In this document: positions 9,174 through 18,383 of the stretch, in pieces
How the letters are laid out: the number at the start of each line of letters is the position of its first letter
Numbering within the stretch: the stretch's first letter is position 1
The notes under the pieces: generated by a model
Database searches by the model: none
Seen by the model: only the letters and a program-made list of their open reading frames with translations
Told to the model about the DNA's origin: nothing
DNA from: JACKOB01 sp024234575
Lineage (GTDB): Bacteria; Pseudomonadota; Gammaproteobacteria; Pseudomonadales; Oleiphilaceae
Direction of reading: 5' to 3'
DNA length: 64,000 bases
NCBI GenBank assembly: GCA_051208035.1
Contig: JBPJFZ010000001.1
Span: 496,001-560,000 of the forward strand
Translations under genes and position numbers: made by a program

Positions 9174-11321
9174 TTAGCCAAAAAACTTCTTGCCAGCTTT
9201 TGCCATTTCTCTCATACCCGCAGTAGGCGCGTAGAGAGGACCTAAATCCGCGTATTTATCAGCAATTTTGCAGAATTCAGCCATGCCGAGAGAGTCAATG
9301 TAACGCAGAGCACCACCGCGGAATGGAGGGAAACCTATACCGAAAATAAGACCCATATCTGCCTCAGCTGGCGCATCTACAATGCCATCTTCCAAGCAAC
9401 GCACAGTCTCGATACACAAAGGCACCATCATACGCTCGATGATTTCTTCCTCAGAGAATTCCTTACTTCCCTGAACAACAGGCTTCAACAGGTCATAGGT
9501 AGTTTCGTCAACAACCTTCTTCTGTTTACCTTTTCTATCCAGTTCGTAGCGATAGAAGCCTGAGTCTGTTTTCTGACCATAACGCTTGCTTTCAAACATT
9601 ACGTCGATTGCAGTGCGACCTTCATTTTTCATTCGGTCAGGGAAGCCTTCAGCCATCACTTCACCTGCGTGTTTGGCAGTATCCATACCAACCACATCCA
9701 GCAAATACCCTGGTCCCATCGGCCAGCCAAACCTTTCCATAATTTTGTCAACTTGCTGGAAGTCCGCGCCATCGCGCACCAACCCAATGAAGCCGCCAAA
9801 ATAAGGGAACAAGATACGATTCACCAGGAATCCTGGGCAATCGTTAACAACAACAGGCGTTTTACCCATGGCTTTCGCGTAAGCAACCGTTGTAGCTATT
9901 GCTTTTTCACTTGATTTCTCGCCACGAATAACCTCAACCAGAGGCATCATATGCACAGGGTTAAAAAAGTGCATACCGCAAAAGTTTTCTGGTCTCTTAA
10001 GGTTTTTAGCCAAAAGGTTTACAGAAATAGTTGAAGTGTTTGTTGTCAGGATAGTGTCTTCGCGAACGTGATCTTCACACTCGCGCAGTACGATGTCCTT
10101 CACTTTTGGATTCTCTACAACAGCTTCAACGACGAGATCAACGTTCTTGAAATCACCGTAATTCAATGTTGGAGTGATGCTGTTAAGAATGTCAGCCATT
10201 TTCTCGGGCGTAACTTTCTTTTTCTCAACACCCTTAACCAAAAGCTTCTTAGCCTCGTTCAGGCCAAGTGTGATACCGGCAGGATTAATATCCTTCATGA
10301 TAATTGGCGTGCCTTTCAGGGCAGACTGATAAGCAACACCACCGCCCATGATACCTGCACCCAATACCGCAGCCAATTTAACCTCGGCAGCAGCTGGCTC
10401 CAGCTCTTTAGCTTTTTGCTTCAGCTCCTGATCGTTCAGGAACAGACCAACAAGGCTTGCTGAAACGCTGGTTTTTGCCATTTTGGCAAAACCTTTTGCT
10501 TCAACTTCCAATGCTTTATCACGAGCCATGCCAGCGTGCTTCTGCATCACTTTAATTGCTTCAACAGGTGATGGGTAGTTTTTACCCGCCTGAGCAGCTA
10601 CGAAGCCCTTAGCGATTTCGAAAGTCATCATGCTTTCCATCGCGTTAAGCTTCAACTTGCTAGTCTTTTCTTCGCGACGAGCTTTATAATCAATTTTTGA
10701 ATCGAGACATTGCTTAAGCAATGCAACAGAGGCATCCAATAATTTTTCTGGTGCTACAACCGCATCTACCGCACCAAACTTCAATGCGTCATCAGGGCGG
10801 TATTCTTTGCCCATGCATATCCACTCGATAGCATTGTCCGCGCCAATTAGACGAGGCAATCTAACGGTTCCACCAAAGCCTGGAAAAATACCTAATTTAA
10901 CTTCAGGCAACCCAACTTTAGCTTTGGTCGACATAACTCTGAAGTCTGTTGACAGGCACATTTCAAACCCGCCACCTAAAGCAATGCCGTTAATCGCGGT
11001 CACTGTAGGAAATGGCAAGTCTTCGATGTCGCTAAAAATTTTGTTTGCCGTTAAGTTATTGGCAACCAATTCTTCTTCTGGGCCAGCAAATAAAGCGGTG
11101 AATTCTGTAATATCTGCACCGACAATAAAGCAATCTTTGGAACTGGTAACCACGAGAGCTTTGACACCCTTCTGTGATTTAAGCGCGTCTGTCGCGCTGC
11201 GTAACTCTTCGATGGTGAGTCTGTTAAATTTATTTACAGATTCGCCTTTTAAGTCGAAGTTGAGTTGCGCAATACCACCTTCGATTTCTTTGACGGTGAT
11301 GGCTTTACCTTCGTAAATCAT
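9174..11321 (-). CDS. fadB: Fatty oxidation complex alpha subunit FadB
   Basis: 715-residue multifunctional enzyme with enoyl-CoA hydratase/isomerase (about 1-190) and L-3-hydroxyacyl-CoA dehydrogenase (about 310-600) domains. The hydratase Glu residues are 120 (GGGFEMCLS) and 140 (GLPEVKLG). The NAD motif is VLGAGIMGGGVA. The dehydrogenase His lies in HFFNPVHMMPLVEV, and DCPGFLVNRI is conserved. It is the first gene of fadBA. About 165 bp upstream is a PsrA-like palindrome, which suggests induction by fatty acids or acyl-CoA. Confidence 0.98.
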   Translation of the reverse strand: MIYEGKAITVKEIEGGIAQLNFDLKGESVNKFNRLTIEELRSATDALKSQKGVKALVVTSSKDCFIVGADITEFTALFAGPEEELVANNLTANKIFSDIEDLPFPTVTAINGIALGGGFEMCLSTDFRVMSTKAKVGLPEVKLGIFPGFGGTVRLPRLIGADNAIEWICMGKEYRPDDALKFGAVDAVVAPEKLLDASVALLKQCLDSKIDYKARREEKTSKLKLNAMESMMTFEIAKGFVAAQAGKNYPSPVEAIKVMQKHAGMARDKALEVEAKGFAKMAKTSVSASLVGLFLNDQELKQKAKELEPAAAEVKLAAVLGAGIMGGGVAYQSALKGTPIIMKDINPAGITLGLNEAKKLLVKGVEKKKVTPEKMADILNSITPTLNYGDFKNVDLVVEAVVENPKVKDIVLRECEDHVREDTILTTNTSTISVNLLAKNLKRPENFCGMHFFNPVHMMPLVEVIRGEKSSEKAIATTVAYAKAMGKTPVVVNDCPGFLVNRILFPYFGGFIGLVRDGADFQQVDKIMERFGWPMGPGYLLDVVGMDTAKHAGEVMAEGFPDRMKNEGRTAIDVMFESKRYGQKTDSGFYRYELDRKGKQKKVVDETTYDLLKPVVQGSKEFSEEEIIERMMVPLCIETVRCLEDGIVDAPAEADMGLIFGIGFPPFRGGALRYIDSLGMAEFCKIADKYADLGPLYAPTAGMREMAKAGKKFFG

Positions 11322-11945
11322 CCACTGTTCTCCAAGCGTTATTGAGCACTAACCTGTCAATTCTCCTCTCTAATTTTCGCGTGGCCGTAGGCGATTTGCC
11401 TGCAGTCAAAACAAATTATTAAGGGACAAAAAACATAATTAGCATGTGTTAATAAAACCGATACAATCACCGCGACGAAAAAATTCATACGCTTGTTTGA
11501 ATCGAGAGTGCCAACCATGGAAAAAAATCGTCCATTTGTCAATATTTTATGTCAATATTTCCCCTTATTTTACAAGTGCAATTTTTAATCAAAGCAAATA
11601 TATCTATATATTTCATTTAGTTGCAGATAATACGACGCAAATTGGTAGATTTGGGGAAATTAGTCAGGCGCCACAAGCTAAAAAATTACATATAATAACA
11701 ATTCAGAGTTGAAACTTATGAGTGACTACTTTAGCCTCAGCTATTAAGCATTTGTATATCATACAGAAAATACTACACTTACCTGATGTTGCCAGAAGAG
11801 TTCTGTAAAAGGGCGTCTCCTCTGAGATGTGAAGTCAGAAATATAGACTATATAATCGTACTTTGTCGATGCTGAAGTCTTGAGCTAACTCAACCTGAAC
11901 AAATCTTTTGGGTTGTTTCTATAAAAATAATGATGGAGAGACTAA
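11322..11945. other. fadB upstream region
   Basis: 624 bp between divergent genes. It holds the PsrA-like site at 11484-11501 and presumably the fadB promoter. On the plus side a TATAAT at 11851-11856 may serve the downstream exported protein, but I see no good -35 for it. The rest is AT-rich and without a convincing gene. Confidence 0.55.
11484..11501 (-). promoter_or_regulatory. PsrA-like fatty-acid regulator operator upstream of fadB
   Basis: On the fadB strand TTCAAAC-AAGC-GTATGAA: 7-bp arms with one mismatch and a 4-bp centre. It closely resembles the CAAAC-N4-GTTTG core described for PsrA-type TetR repressors of beta-oxidation genes. The target gene is fadB. Confidence 0.55.
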
Positions 11946-12773
11946 ATGAGGGTTCTCATTAGTAAACTGAGTAGTTTTTCAGCCGTTTTAACGATGTTTC
12001 TGGGGCTGCTATCTTCTAACCTGCTGGCGATCACTACTGACGAAACCGAGTCCCTTGTTTCGAACCTGTATATTACATCTATTAAAACTCACGCCGCGTT
12101 AAATAGTTTTTACAACTATACCGCCAACACGGGAGACAAAGGATTACTTGCCGACGTTGTCGAGTCTATTGAAAAAACCGACACACTGAGCTCAGAAATC
12201 CAACAAACTATCCCCAGCGAGTTAAAAGCTGACAATGACCTGGTGACTACTGAGTATAAAGAATTCAAGCGACTACTCACTGACAACATAGAATTCGTCA
12301 AAGAAAATGGCTACTCCGACCTGCGTCTGGTAGATGACCTGTCTCGAAAAAATGGCGAACTCAGCCAGAAGATTGAGAATCTCAAGAAAAAATTATCCCA
12401 GACTACAGGCTATAAACCCAATCCATCAGCCCAAAAAGCGCGAGAATTAGCCGTGACGATCTCCAAGATGGTGGCATCTTACACAGCGAGAAGCACCTCC
12501 AGCGTTGTCCAAACAGCCCAGGGTAGCGACACAGAAAGACCACTTGACGCAATCGCCCTTTCAGTCGACAAGACACTTGCAGAACTGATAGACGATCCCG
12601 CCAACACACAGGAAATCAAGAGGATGCTCTCCTCAACAAAAACCAAATGGCAGTTTATTCGCAACTCTTTCATTAATTACAACGAAAAGAATGCCAATTA
12701 CGTTGTGAATCTATACAGCAAGAGAATCATTGATTCTATATTGGATGTGTCGGTGCTTTACGCTAAAAAATAA
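11946..12773 (+). CDS. Exported helical protein resembling the PilJ-type sensory domain
   Basis: 275 residues. An N-terminal signal peptide (about 1-28, ending SSNLLAITTDE) is followed by an almost wholly helical mature protein. The pattern of paired helices with short polar turns (about 30-130 and 160-270) recalls the PilJ/NarX-type periplasmic domain, but there is no membrane anchor or signalling domain after it. It would therefore be a free periplasmic protein. A GGAGAG ribosome site lies 7 nt before the ATG. The neighbours give no function. The PilJ resemblance is my impression, not a proven match. Confidence 0.6.
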   Translation: MRVLISKLSSFSAVLTMFLGLLSSNLLAITTDETESLVSNLYITSIKTHAALNSFYNYTANTGDKGLLADVVESIEKTDTLSSEIQQTIPSELKADNDLVTTEYKEFKRLLTDNIEFVKENGYSDLRLVDDLSRKNGELSQKIENLKKKLSQTTGYKPNPSAQKARELAVTISKMVASYTARSTSSVVQTAQGSDTERPLDAIALSVDKTLAELIDDPANTQEIKRMLSSTKTKWQFIRNSFINYNEKNANYVVNLYSKRIIDSILDVSVLYAKK

Positions 12774-12817
12774 ACCATTGTCGAATAGGGAGTGCCCCCT
12801 CTAGGGCTACACTCCCG

Positions 12818-13324
12818 CTACACCACCGTTTTTTTACCCTTACCACTGTCAGCATTAATGAGACCCCACAACTCATCCAGCGTAGCAGCCACTTTTTCCA
12901 ACTCATCTGTCGAGGCGGCTTCCAGCCAGTAGAATCGATAGCCAGCCTGAAAAAAAGACACCCCTTGAATCGAGCTTATATCCTGCACTCGCTTGGTGAC
13001 CAACGCTTCTGTTTGCTCCGACAAGTTACGCAAACTATCCAAACGCCAGATATATTCACCATCCTTCCACACCTTCATCAAAGTAATCTCAAAATCTTGT
13101 CCTTTACTCTGCACCGGGCGGCTTGCGTAGCAGATTAGCGGGTCAAGATATTCTTCACCATCCACTATGGATGTGAATTGCTTGTCGCAAAAACGGACAC
13201 TAAACCCCAGCGTCAACGCCTTGGATCTAAGCGCCGCCTTTCTCCTCTGGGAAGGAGATGGTAACACCCAAAGAATTGAACCTGCCAGGCTCAAAACAAT
13301 GAGAAAAATAATAACTTCAATCAC
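12818..13324 (-). CDS. Single-pass membrane protein of unknown function
   Basis: 168 residues with one N-terminal membrane segment (about 2-22, IEVIIFLIVLSLAGSILWVL) followed by a short basic stretch (PSQRRKAALRSK). A soluble alpha/beta domain fills residues 35-160. The layout (N-out anchor, basic linker, cytoplasmic domain) is like many small inner-membrane adaptor proteins, but I recognise no family motif. It lies between the exported PilJ-like gene and usp; a comparable unknown gene occupies this place in Pseudomonas as I recall. No function is assigned. Confidence 0.65.
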   Translation of the reverse strand: MIEVIIFLIVLSLAGSILWVLPSPSQRRKAALRSKALTLGFSVRFCDKQFTSIVDGEEYLDPLICYASRPVQSKGQDFEITLMKVWKDGEYIWRLDSLRNLSEQTEALVTKRVQDISSIQGVSFFQAGYRFYWLEAASTDELEKVAATLDELWGLINADSGKGKKTVV

Positions 13325-13466
13325 ACCAAACCTCTTCTATGAGCAATAAATTAACGGAATTCAAACTCAGTACAAATTCTCATACAGGGTTACAACTTAG
13401 ACAACCAAAAAGCTATACTCATCTAAAACGCAGTGGAAATACTAAGCGAAAGGTTAAGGAGTCAAA

Positions 13467-13901
13467 ATGCCAGCCTATAATCACATTCTTGTGGCAGTGG
13501 ATCTTACAGAGGAATCAGGTGCGGTACTAGAAAAAGCCACAAAAATCGGCTCGTTGTGCCAAGCGAAACTATCACTGGTACACGTACTGGAACCACTCGG
13601 CTATGCCTATGGGGGTGATATTCCAATGGATTTGACTGAAGTACAAAAACAACTTGACCAACACGCAAGAGAACGACTGGCAGAATTAGGTGCTCGTGCG
13701 AACATCAGCACCGAAAATCTCCATGTCAGTATTGGTCGCCCGGAAACAGAGGTACACAGAATCGCCGAAGAAACCAAAGCAGACCTCATTGTAGTAGGCA
13801 GCCACGGCAGGCATGGTTTTGGTTTACTTTTGGGATCTACGGCCAACGGTGTATTGCATGGCGCAAAATGCGATGTATTGGCAGTCAGATTTCGCGAATA
13901 G
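13467..13901 (+). CDS. Universal stress protein, UspA family
   Basis: 144-residue single-domain Usp. The N-terminus NHILVAVDLTEES is the first strand with the conserved Asp. The nucleotide-binding signature GSHGRHGFGLLLGSTANGVLHGAKCDVLAVR (given here as its parts GSHGRHGFG and LLGSTAN) is intact near residues 112-140, so ATP binding is likely. A strong ribosome site (AAGGAG) precedes the ATG. TATACT at 13414-13419 may be its -10. An intrinsic terminator follows, so it is monocistronic. The physiological trigger cannot be read from sequence. Confidence 0.92.
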   Translation: MPAYNHILVAVDLTEESGAVLEKATKIGSLCQAKLSLVHVLEPLGYAYGGDIPMDLTEVQKQLDQHARERLAELGARANISTENLHVSIGRPETEVHRIAEETKADLIVVGSHGRHGFGLLLGSTANGVLHGAKCDVLAVRFRE

Positions 13902-13953
13902 CCTCTGCAGAAACCGACGTAAAAGCACTCATCGACAGTTTTTTTGAATGCCT

Positions 13954-13988
13954 GGGGCGTGGTTACTAACTCGCCCCTTAGTCTTTTT
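13954..13988 (+). terminator. Intrinsic terminator after usp
   Basis: GGGGCG/CGCCCC stem with a loop that can itself pair (GTTA/TAAC), then a T run at 13982-13988. Confidence 0.75.
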
Positions 13989-13998
13989 TAAAGCTGCC

Positions 13999-14676
13999 TC
14001 ACACCTTACCAAGGGAGTTTTTTAGCTTCTGCAACTGAGACTCCAGAGAAAAACTAACACTGGATGACATCGAGAAAAAGCTGAGTAACGCCTTAAGATT
14101 CGAGTCACTTTCACACGCAGAGTGAATTCGTTGCCACAACGCCTGATTAACCAACTGCAACCTTTTATTTCTATCAACCAACCCCTTCAACTCCCAATCG
14201 GGTTTAACGCCGTTACGAAAATCAAAATACTGCTGCAATAAATAGATAGAGACTGACCTCAAGATAAACTCATCATTTGACGCAAAGGGCATGTGATGGT
14301 TAGCCATTGGCTTGAGTTCTGACAATATGGGGCAATGGCTGGTTGCCATGATCAACCCCATCAGCGAGCGCAACCCTTCTTCAAGTGCCGCGCGTTTGCT
14401 ATAGACTCTTTCAGGCGTGGTAACACTAACCTTTACTTTCTGGAATGCTGGCTGGTTCTTAAAATCTTCGACAACCTTTTGAATGTCAAAAGCCGCCGGG
14501 CAATATTTCGTGCCGGATTTTTTCAAGGGACAATTAGTACACTGACAGTGTTGTAACAACACCCACTCCTCAGCCTCCCGATCTAACTTTGCCTCATCGA
14601 TCGCGCTTCGGTCGAGATCCACCTCATATTGCAACGCGGTTCCACCATCAAATTCGAAGTCGTATTTTACCTTCAT
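13999..14676 (-). CDS. Conserved hypothetical protein with a Cys cluster
   Basis: 225-residue soluble protein. Residues 1-45 look like a small beta-rich domain (MKVKYDFEFDGG). They are followed by HCQCTNCPLKKSGTKYC near residues 43-59, with four Cys in a C-x-C-x2-C-x9-C pattern that could bind zinc or an Fe-S cluster. The remainder is helical. I do not recognise the family. It sits between usp and uup, at a place where Pseudomonas also has an uncharacterised gene as I recall. The usp terminator lies between the two convergent genes. Confidence 0.65.
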   Translation of the reverse strand: MKVKYDFEFDGGTALQYEVDLDRSAIDEAKLDREAEEWVLLQHCQCTNCPLKKSGTKYCPAAFDIQKVVEDFKNQPAFQKVKVSVTTPERVYSKRAALEEGLRSLMGLIMATSHCPILSELKPMANHHMPFASNDEFILRSVSIYLLQQYFDFRNGVKPDWELKGLVDRNKRLQLVNQALWQRIHSACESDSNLKALLSFFSMSSSVSFSLESQLQKLKNSLGKV

Positions 14677-14787
14677 ACCTGCCTAATTCTCTCAAACCAA
14701 CATTTCAGGAAACAACAAACAGAATAACCTACAAACATTGTAGACGATGATAACTATCTGTCTGTTGTATTTTTGAAATTCTATCGA

Positions 14788-16722
14788 CTACGATCCAGCG
14801 GACATTTCTTCCAACTCCATCCACCGCTCCATATGTGACTCGATATCATCGGCGATGGCAGTGATCTGCGCCAACACGTCACTCACTTCTTCATGGGGAC
14901 GGCTATAGAAATCTGGCTGCTCAGTTTGCTCTTTAAGCACACCCTGCTTCGCTTCAAGGTCTGCAATTTTCTTCGGCAGTGACTCCAGCTCTAATTTCAA
15001 CTTGTAACTCAATTTATTCTTGACTGGCGTACTGGCTTTATTAGCCACACCCAACGTTGGTGCGACACCTTCTATGCCGTGCTTATCGAGCTCAACGGCA
15101 GCAGGTTTTGACTCTTTGGTTTCAACAGGAAAACCTTTCCCCTGTCTGCGCCAGTCTGAGTAGCCACCAACGTACTCTTTAATGACGCCACCCCCCTCAA
15201 ACGCAAAGGTGCTGGTACAGATACTGTCGATAAAATCTCTGTCATGACTTATTAACAAGATGGTGCCATCATAATTGGTCAGGGCTTCTTCTAAAAGCTC
15301 CAGGGTTTCTATGTCAAGATCATTTGTTGGTTCATCCAAAACCAGTATGTTCGATGGCCTGGAAAACAATTTCGCCAACAACAAACGATTTCGCTCACCG
15401 CCTGACAGGGCTTTGACTGGCGTTCTGGCGCGCTCGGACGTAAACAGGAAGTCGTTTAGATAACCCATAATATGCTGCCGCCTACCTGCCAACTCGATAA
15501 AGTCACCACTTTCAGTGACGTTGTCGGCAACACTTTTCTCTGGATCAAGAGCAGTTCTTAGCTGATCAAAGTAGGCAACATTCAGGTTGGTACCAATTTT
15601 TATAGAACCTGACTTAGGCGACAGCTCGCCCAATAAAAGTTTTAGCAGTGTCGTTTTACCGCTACCGTTTTCACCAATAAACCCCACCCTGTCGCCCCGC
15701 AGGATCGAACAAGAGAAATCATTGATAAGAGACTGACCATTATCGTAAGACCACGAAACACTCTTTGCCTCAGCGACCAATTTCCCGCTAATTTCAGATG
15801 TTTCAAGTTTTATACTAACATTGCCTTGTTTATCAAGCCGCTGTCGCCGCTCGTCACGCAACTTGATAAGGGATCTCACCCTGCCTTCGTTTCTCGTTCT
15901 GCGTGCTTTTATGCCTTTTCGAATCCACACTTCTTCTTCAGACAGGCGTTTATCGAACAGCGCATTGTGACGCTCCTCTTCTTCCAATAATTTCTGCTTT
16001 CCTTCTAAGTATCCCAGGTAATCTCCTGGCCATGATGTCATCGCACCTCGATCAAGCTCAATAATACGGGTGGCCATTTTTTTTATGAACGATCTGTCGT
16101 GACTTACGAAAATCAATGATCCGTTGAAGCCAAGCAACTGCTCTTCAAGCCACTGTATTGCCGGAATATCCAAATGGTTAGTAGGCTCATCAAGTATTAA
16201 CACATCAGGTGACGAAACAAGTGCCCGCGCCAGAAGTACACGCCGCTTCCACCCCCCTGACAGACTAGCCATAGTAGCGGAAGCATCAAGCTCTAATCTG
16301 CTGATGATGTTCTCGACCTTCGTATTCAACTGCCAGCCATCAACGGCTTCGAGTCGATGCTGCACCGACTCCAAACGCTTAAGACTCGCCGAATCCATGT
16401 CAGACTGGACGAGGTGATGGTACTCCTTAAGCAACTCTCCAGCTTCGCTCAGCCCCCCCGCTACAATATCGTAGACATCTCCCTCACTGTCTCTTGGCAC
16501 TTCTTGCTGCAATTCACCAATCCGCAAACCAGGCTCAACCCAGCACTCACCATCATCGGGAATTATTTTGCCAATGGCGACCCCCAGGAACGACGACTTT
16601 CCTTCGCCGTTGCGCCCCACCAAACACACCCTTTCTCTAGCTTCAAGCGAAAAAGAAACATTCGCCAATAAAGGCTTCGCTCCATAAGCTAGGTTGACTG
16701 AATCGAATCTGAGCAGTGCCAT
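14788..16722 (-). CDS. uup: ABC-F ATPase Uup
   Basis: 644-residue cytoplasmic ABC-F protein with two ATPase domains and no membrane segments. The first domain has Walker A GRNGEGKSS, signature LSGGWKRRV and Walker B LDEPTNHLD. The second has GENGSGKTT, LSGGERNRL and LDEPTNDLD. Residues 575-640 form the C-terminal coiled-coil DNA/RNA-binding region characteristic of Uup rather than EttA. Members act on stalled ribosomes or limit precise transposon excision. It has an ATG start and no operon partner. Confidence 0.93.
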   Translation of the reverse strand: MALLRFDSVNLAYGAKPLLANVSFSLEARERVCLVGRNGEGKSSFLGVAIGKIIPDDGECWVEPGLRIGELQQEVPRDSEGDVYDIVAGGLSEAGELLKEYHHLVQSDMDSASLKRLESVQHRLEAVDGWQLNTKVENIISRLELDASATMASLSGGWKRRVLLARALVSSPDVLILDEPTNHLDIPAIQWLEEQLLGFNGSLIFVSHDRSFIKKMATRIIELDRGAMTSWPGDYLGYLEGKQKLLEEEERHNALFDKRLSEEEVWIRKGIKARRTRNEGRVRSLIKLRDERRQRLDKQGNVSIKLETSEISGKLVAEAKSVSWSYDNGQSLINDFSCSILRGDRVGFIGENGSGKTTLLKLLLGELSPKSGSIKIGTNLNVAYFDQLRTALDPEKSVADNVTESGDFIELAGRRQHIMGYLNDFLFTSERARTPVKALSGGERNRLLLAKLFSRPSNILVLDEPTNDLDIETLELLEEALTNYDGTILLISHDRDFIDSICTSTFAFEGGGVIKEYVGGYSDWRRQGKGFPVETKESKPAAVELDKHGIEGVAPTLGVANKASTPVKNKLSYKLKLELESLPKKIADLEAKQGVLKEQTEQPDFYSRPHEEVSDVLAQITAIADDIESHMERWMELEEMSAGS

Positions 16723-16868
16723 TTTAACTCCAAAAAATTAGCGAATTAGCTGAACTCAGCTATTCTTAATATAAATCAGGGTATGTCATTTAGAGGCAAA
16801 CGGTGCCGCTAAATTTGGTTTGATTCTGCAAAAGCGCTGATATCCAGCAATGCATTTGAGGAAATATT

Positions 16869-17450
16869 TTGGCTCATTCTATCATTGGATCCCGGGCAGA
16901 CAAACCGGATCTTGACTGGTCTCAGGTAAGAGAAACAATAAACATGTTGATGCTGTCAGTTGCCCAAATAGAAGCGACGATGACTGACGGTGACCGCTCT
17001 GTATCAGAGCTGAGCGAATCTTTTACTTTTATCGCTTCCAAAATAAATGATCTTATCGAGGCGGGCCAAAAACTCGAATCAGGCGAAAGCTCAACTGCGG
17101 TCAATGATATTCAAAATAATGCCTCTGATATTCATCAACGCGTCAATGGTGCAATCGTTGCCTTCCAGTTTTACGATCGCCTGACCCAAAGAATTCATCA
17201 CGTTAAGTCTGACCTGGAACGCTTAGGGGGATTAATCTCTGACTCATCACAACTCTACAACCCAAATGCCTGGCGTGCACTACAGGCTGAGATCGCATCA
17301 AACTACACCATGGAAGAAGAAAGGTTAATGTTTGAACATATCATGCAAGGCGCAAGCGTCGAGCAAGCTCTCGAAATCTATAAACACCGCTTTAGCGAAA
17401 AAGAGCGAACTCAGGATGATGGCACGAACGACGAAATAGAGCTGTTCTAA
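16869..17450 (+). CDS. CheZ-like chemotaxis protein with a D-x-x-x-Q motif
   Basis: 193 residues, almost all helical. The start is TTG at 16869, chosen because TGAGGAAA lies 7 nt upstream and no better start fits. Residues 98-115 read VAFQFYDRLTQRIHHVKS. Asp103 and Gln107 have the same D-x-x-x-Q spacing as the catalytic pair of CheZ (D-L-T-G-Q) within a similar FQ-D-LT-Q context, so CheY-P phosphatase or a related signalling role is plausible. The C-terminus is acidic (NDEIELF), as expected for a response-regulator-binding tail. cheV lies 1 kb away with a MOSC gene between. The CheZ relation is inferred from the motif only. Confidence 0.6.
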   Translation: MAHSIIGSRADKPDLDWSQVRETINMLMLSVAQIEATMTDGDRSVSELSESFTFIASKINDLIEAGQKLESGESSTAVNDIQNNASDIHQRVNGAIVAFQFYDRLTQRIHHVKSDLERLGGLISDSSQLYNPNAWRALQAEIASNYTMEEERLMFEHIMQGASVEQALEIYKHRFSEKERTQDDGTNDEIELF

Positions 17451-17467
17451 TAATTAAGCACCATTGA

Positions 17468-18256
17468 CTACTCTACGACCCTGACGGTATCACCTACTGA
17501 GATAGCCCCAGCATTTAGTTGAATCATATTCTGACCAAAAATTACGCCAAGCTCGGTTTTACGATAGCCAGACAGTGTTTTCAGTGGCTCAGAACCCTTT
17601 ACTCCCGTAGCAGAATCTACCGTGGTCATTACGCACCGAGAGCATGGCTTTACAACTGCCAACATCACCTCACCTATCTGAATTTTTTTCCAATCATCCT
17701 CGACATAGGGCAAGTCAGTATCGACAACAATATTCCCTCTAAATCGATCCATCCCAACTTCATGCGGCAACCTACGATTCAAATCTCGTAAAGACGCCTC
17801 ATTCAGCAACAAAATGGGGTAACCATCTGTAAAACCCACTCTCTGATCACCAGGGAAATAATGACGATCTACCTGCCTGAATGTGTCGTCCGGCATGTAG
17901 ACCAACTTCACCTGCAACCCAAGAAAAGATGAAATCCGATCATCCACTGTCGGGTCAGCGTTCTGCCATGCCAAACAGGTGTCTGACCATACTGTCACTT
18001 CTACTTGCAACCCTGGGTCAGGCATCAGGCTATAGATATTTCCTTCAACAGCAATACAAACTTCTCCTGCATCACTCAAAAAGGCCTGCAATAACGCCAT
18101 CCGAGGGTGGCGGCGCTGACTGACAAACTTACCCTCACCATCAACCAGCATCCACCGCCTATCTCTTTCAAGACCAAATTCATCAATACTGCTGCGCGAC
18201 ACAGCGATACCTCTAAAAGACTTTACTGGATAAATATTGAGAGCAGTTACTTTCAC
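17468..18256 (-). CDS. MOSC domain protein
   Basis: 262 residues with an N-terminal MOSC_N beta-barrel domain (1-125, LNIYPVKSFRGIAV) and a MOSC domain (125-260). RFRGNIVVD and PCSRCVMTTVD match the molybdenum-cofactor site of the mARC/YcbX group, with Cys208 as the probable Mo ligand. It lacks the C-terminal 2Fe-2S ferredoxin domain of YcbX, so an outside electron donor would be needed. A likely role is reduction of N-hydroxylated compounds, inferred from the family. It is convergent with the CheZ-like gene. Confidence 0.85.
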   Translation of the reverse strand: MKVTALNIYPVKSFRGIAVSRSSIDEFGLERDRRWMLVDGEGKFVSQRRHPRMALLQAFLSDAGEVCIAVEGNIYSLMPDPGLQVEVTVWSDTCLAWQNADPTVDDRISSFLGLQVKLVYMPDDTFRQVDRHYFPGDQRVGFTDGYPILLLNEASLRDLNRRLPHEVGMDRFRGNIVVDTDLPYVEDDWKKIQIGEVMLAVVKPCSRCVMTTVDSATGVKGSEPLKTLSGYRKTELGVIFGQNMIQLNAGAISVGDTVRVVE

Positions 18257-18320
18257 CGAGCCACCTATTCTAAAGAAGCGAAGATATATTTTATTTCTTA
18301 ACCAATTGATGCGCTAAAAA

Positions 18321-18346
18321 CAAAAAAGCCAGATTTCTCTGGCCTT
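18321..18346 (-). terminator. Intrinsic terminator of cheV
   Basis: On the minus strand GGCCAGA, a GAAA tetraloop and TCTGGCT, then a run of six T. A shorter T tract on the other side means it could also work on the plus strand. Confidence 0.8.
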
Positions 18347-18383
18347 TTACACACTAAAGCAAACATAGGACGAAGATATAAAT

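Noticed and set aside
10807..11316. 169-residue plus-strand open frame inside fadB
   Set aside because: Antisense shadow of a well-conserved gene.
11357..11542. 61-residue minus-strand open frame upstream of fadB
   Set aside because: It covers the PsrA-like site and has no homology or ribosome site that I can see.
12788..12815. GGGAGTG/CACTCCC hairpin between two convergent genes
   Set aside because: Possible terminator, but no T run on either strand; not strong enough to list.
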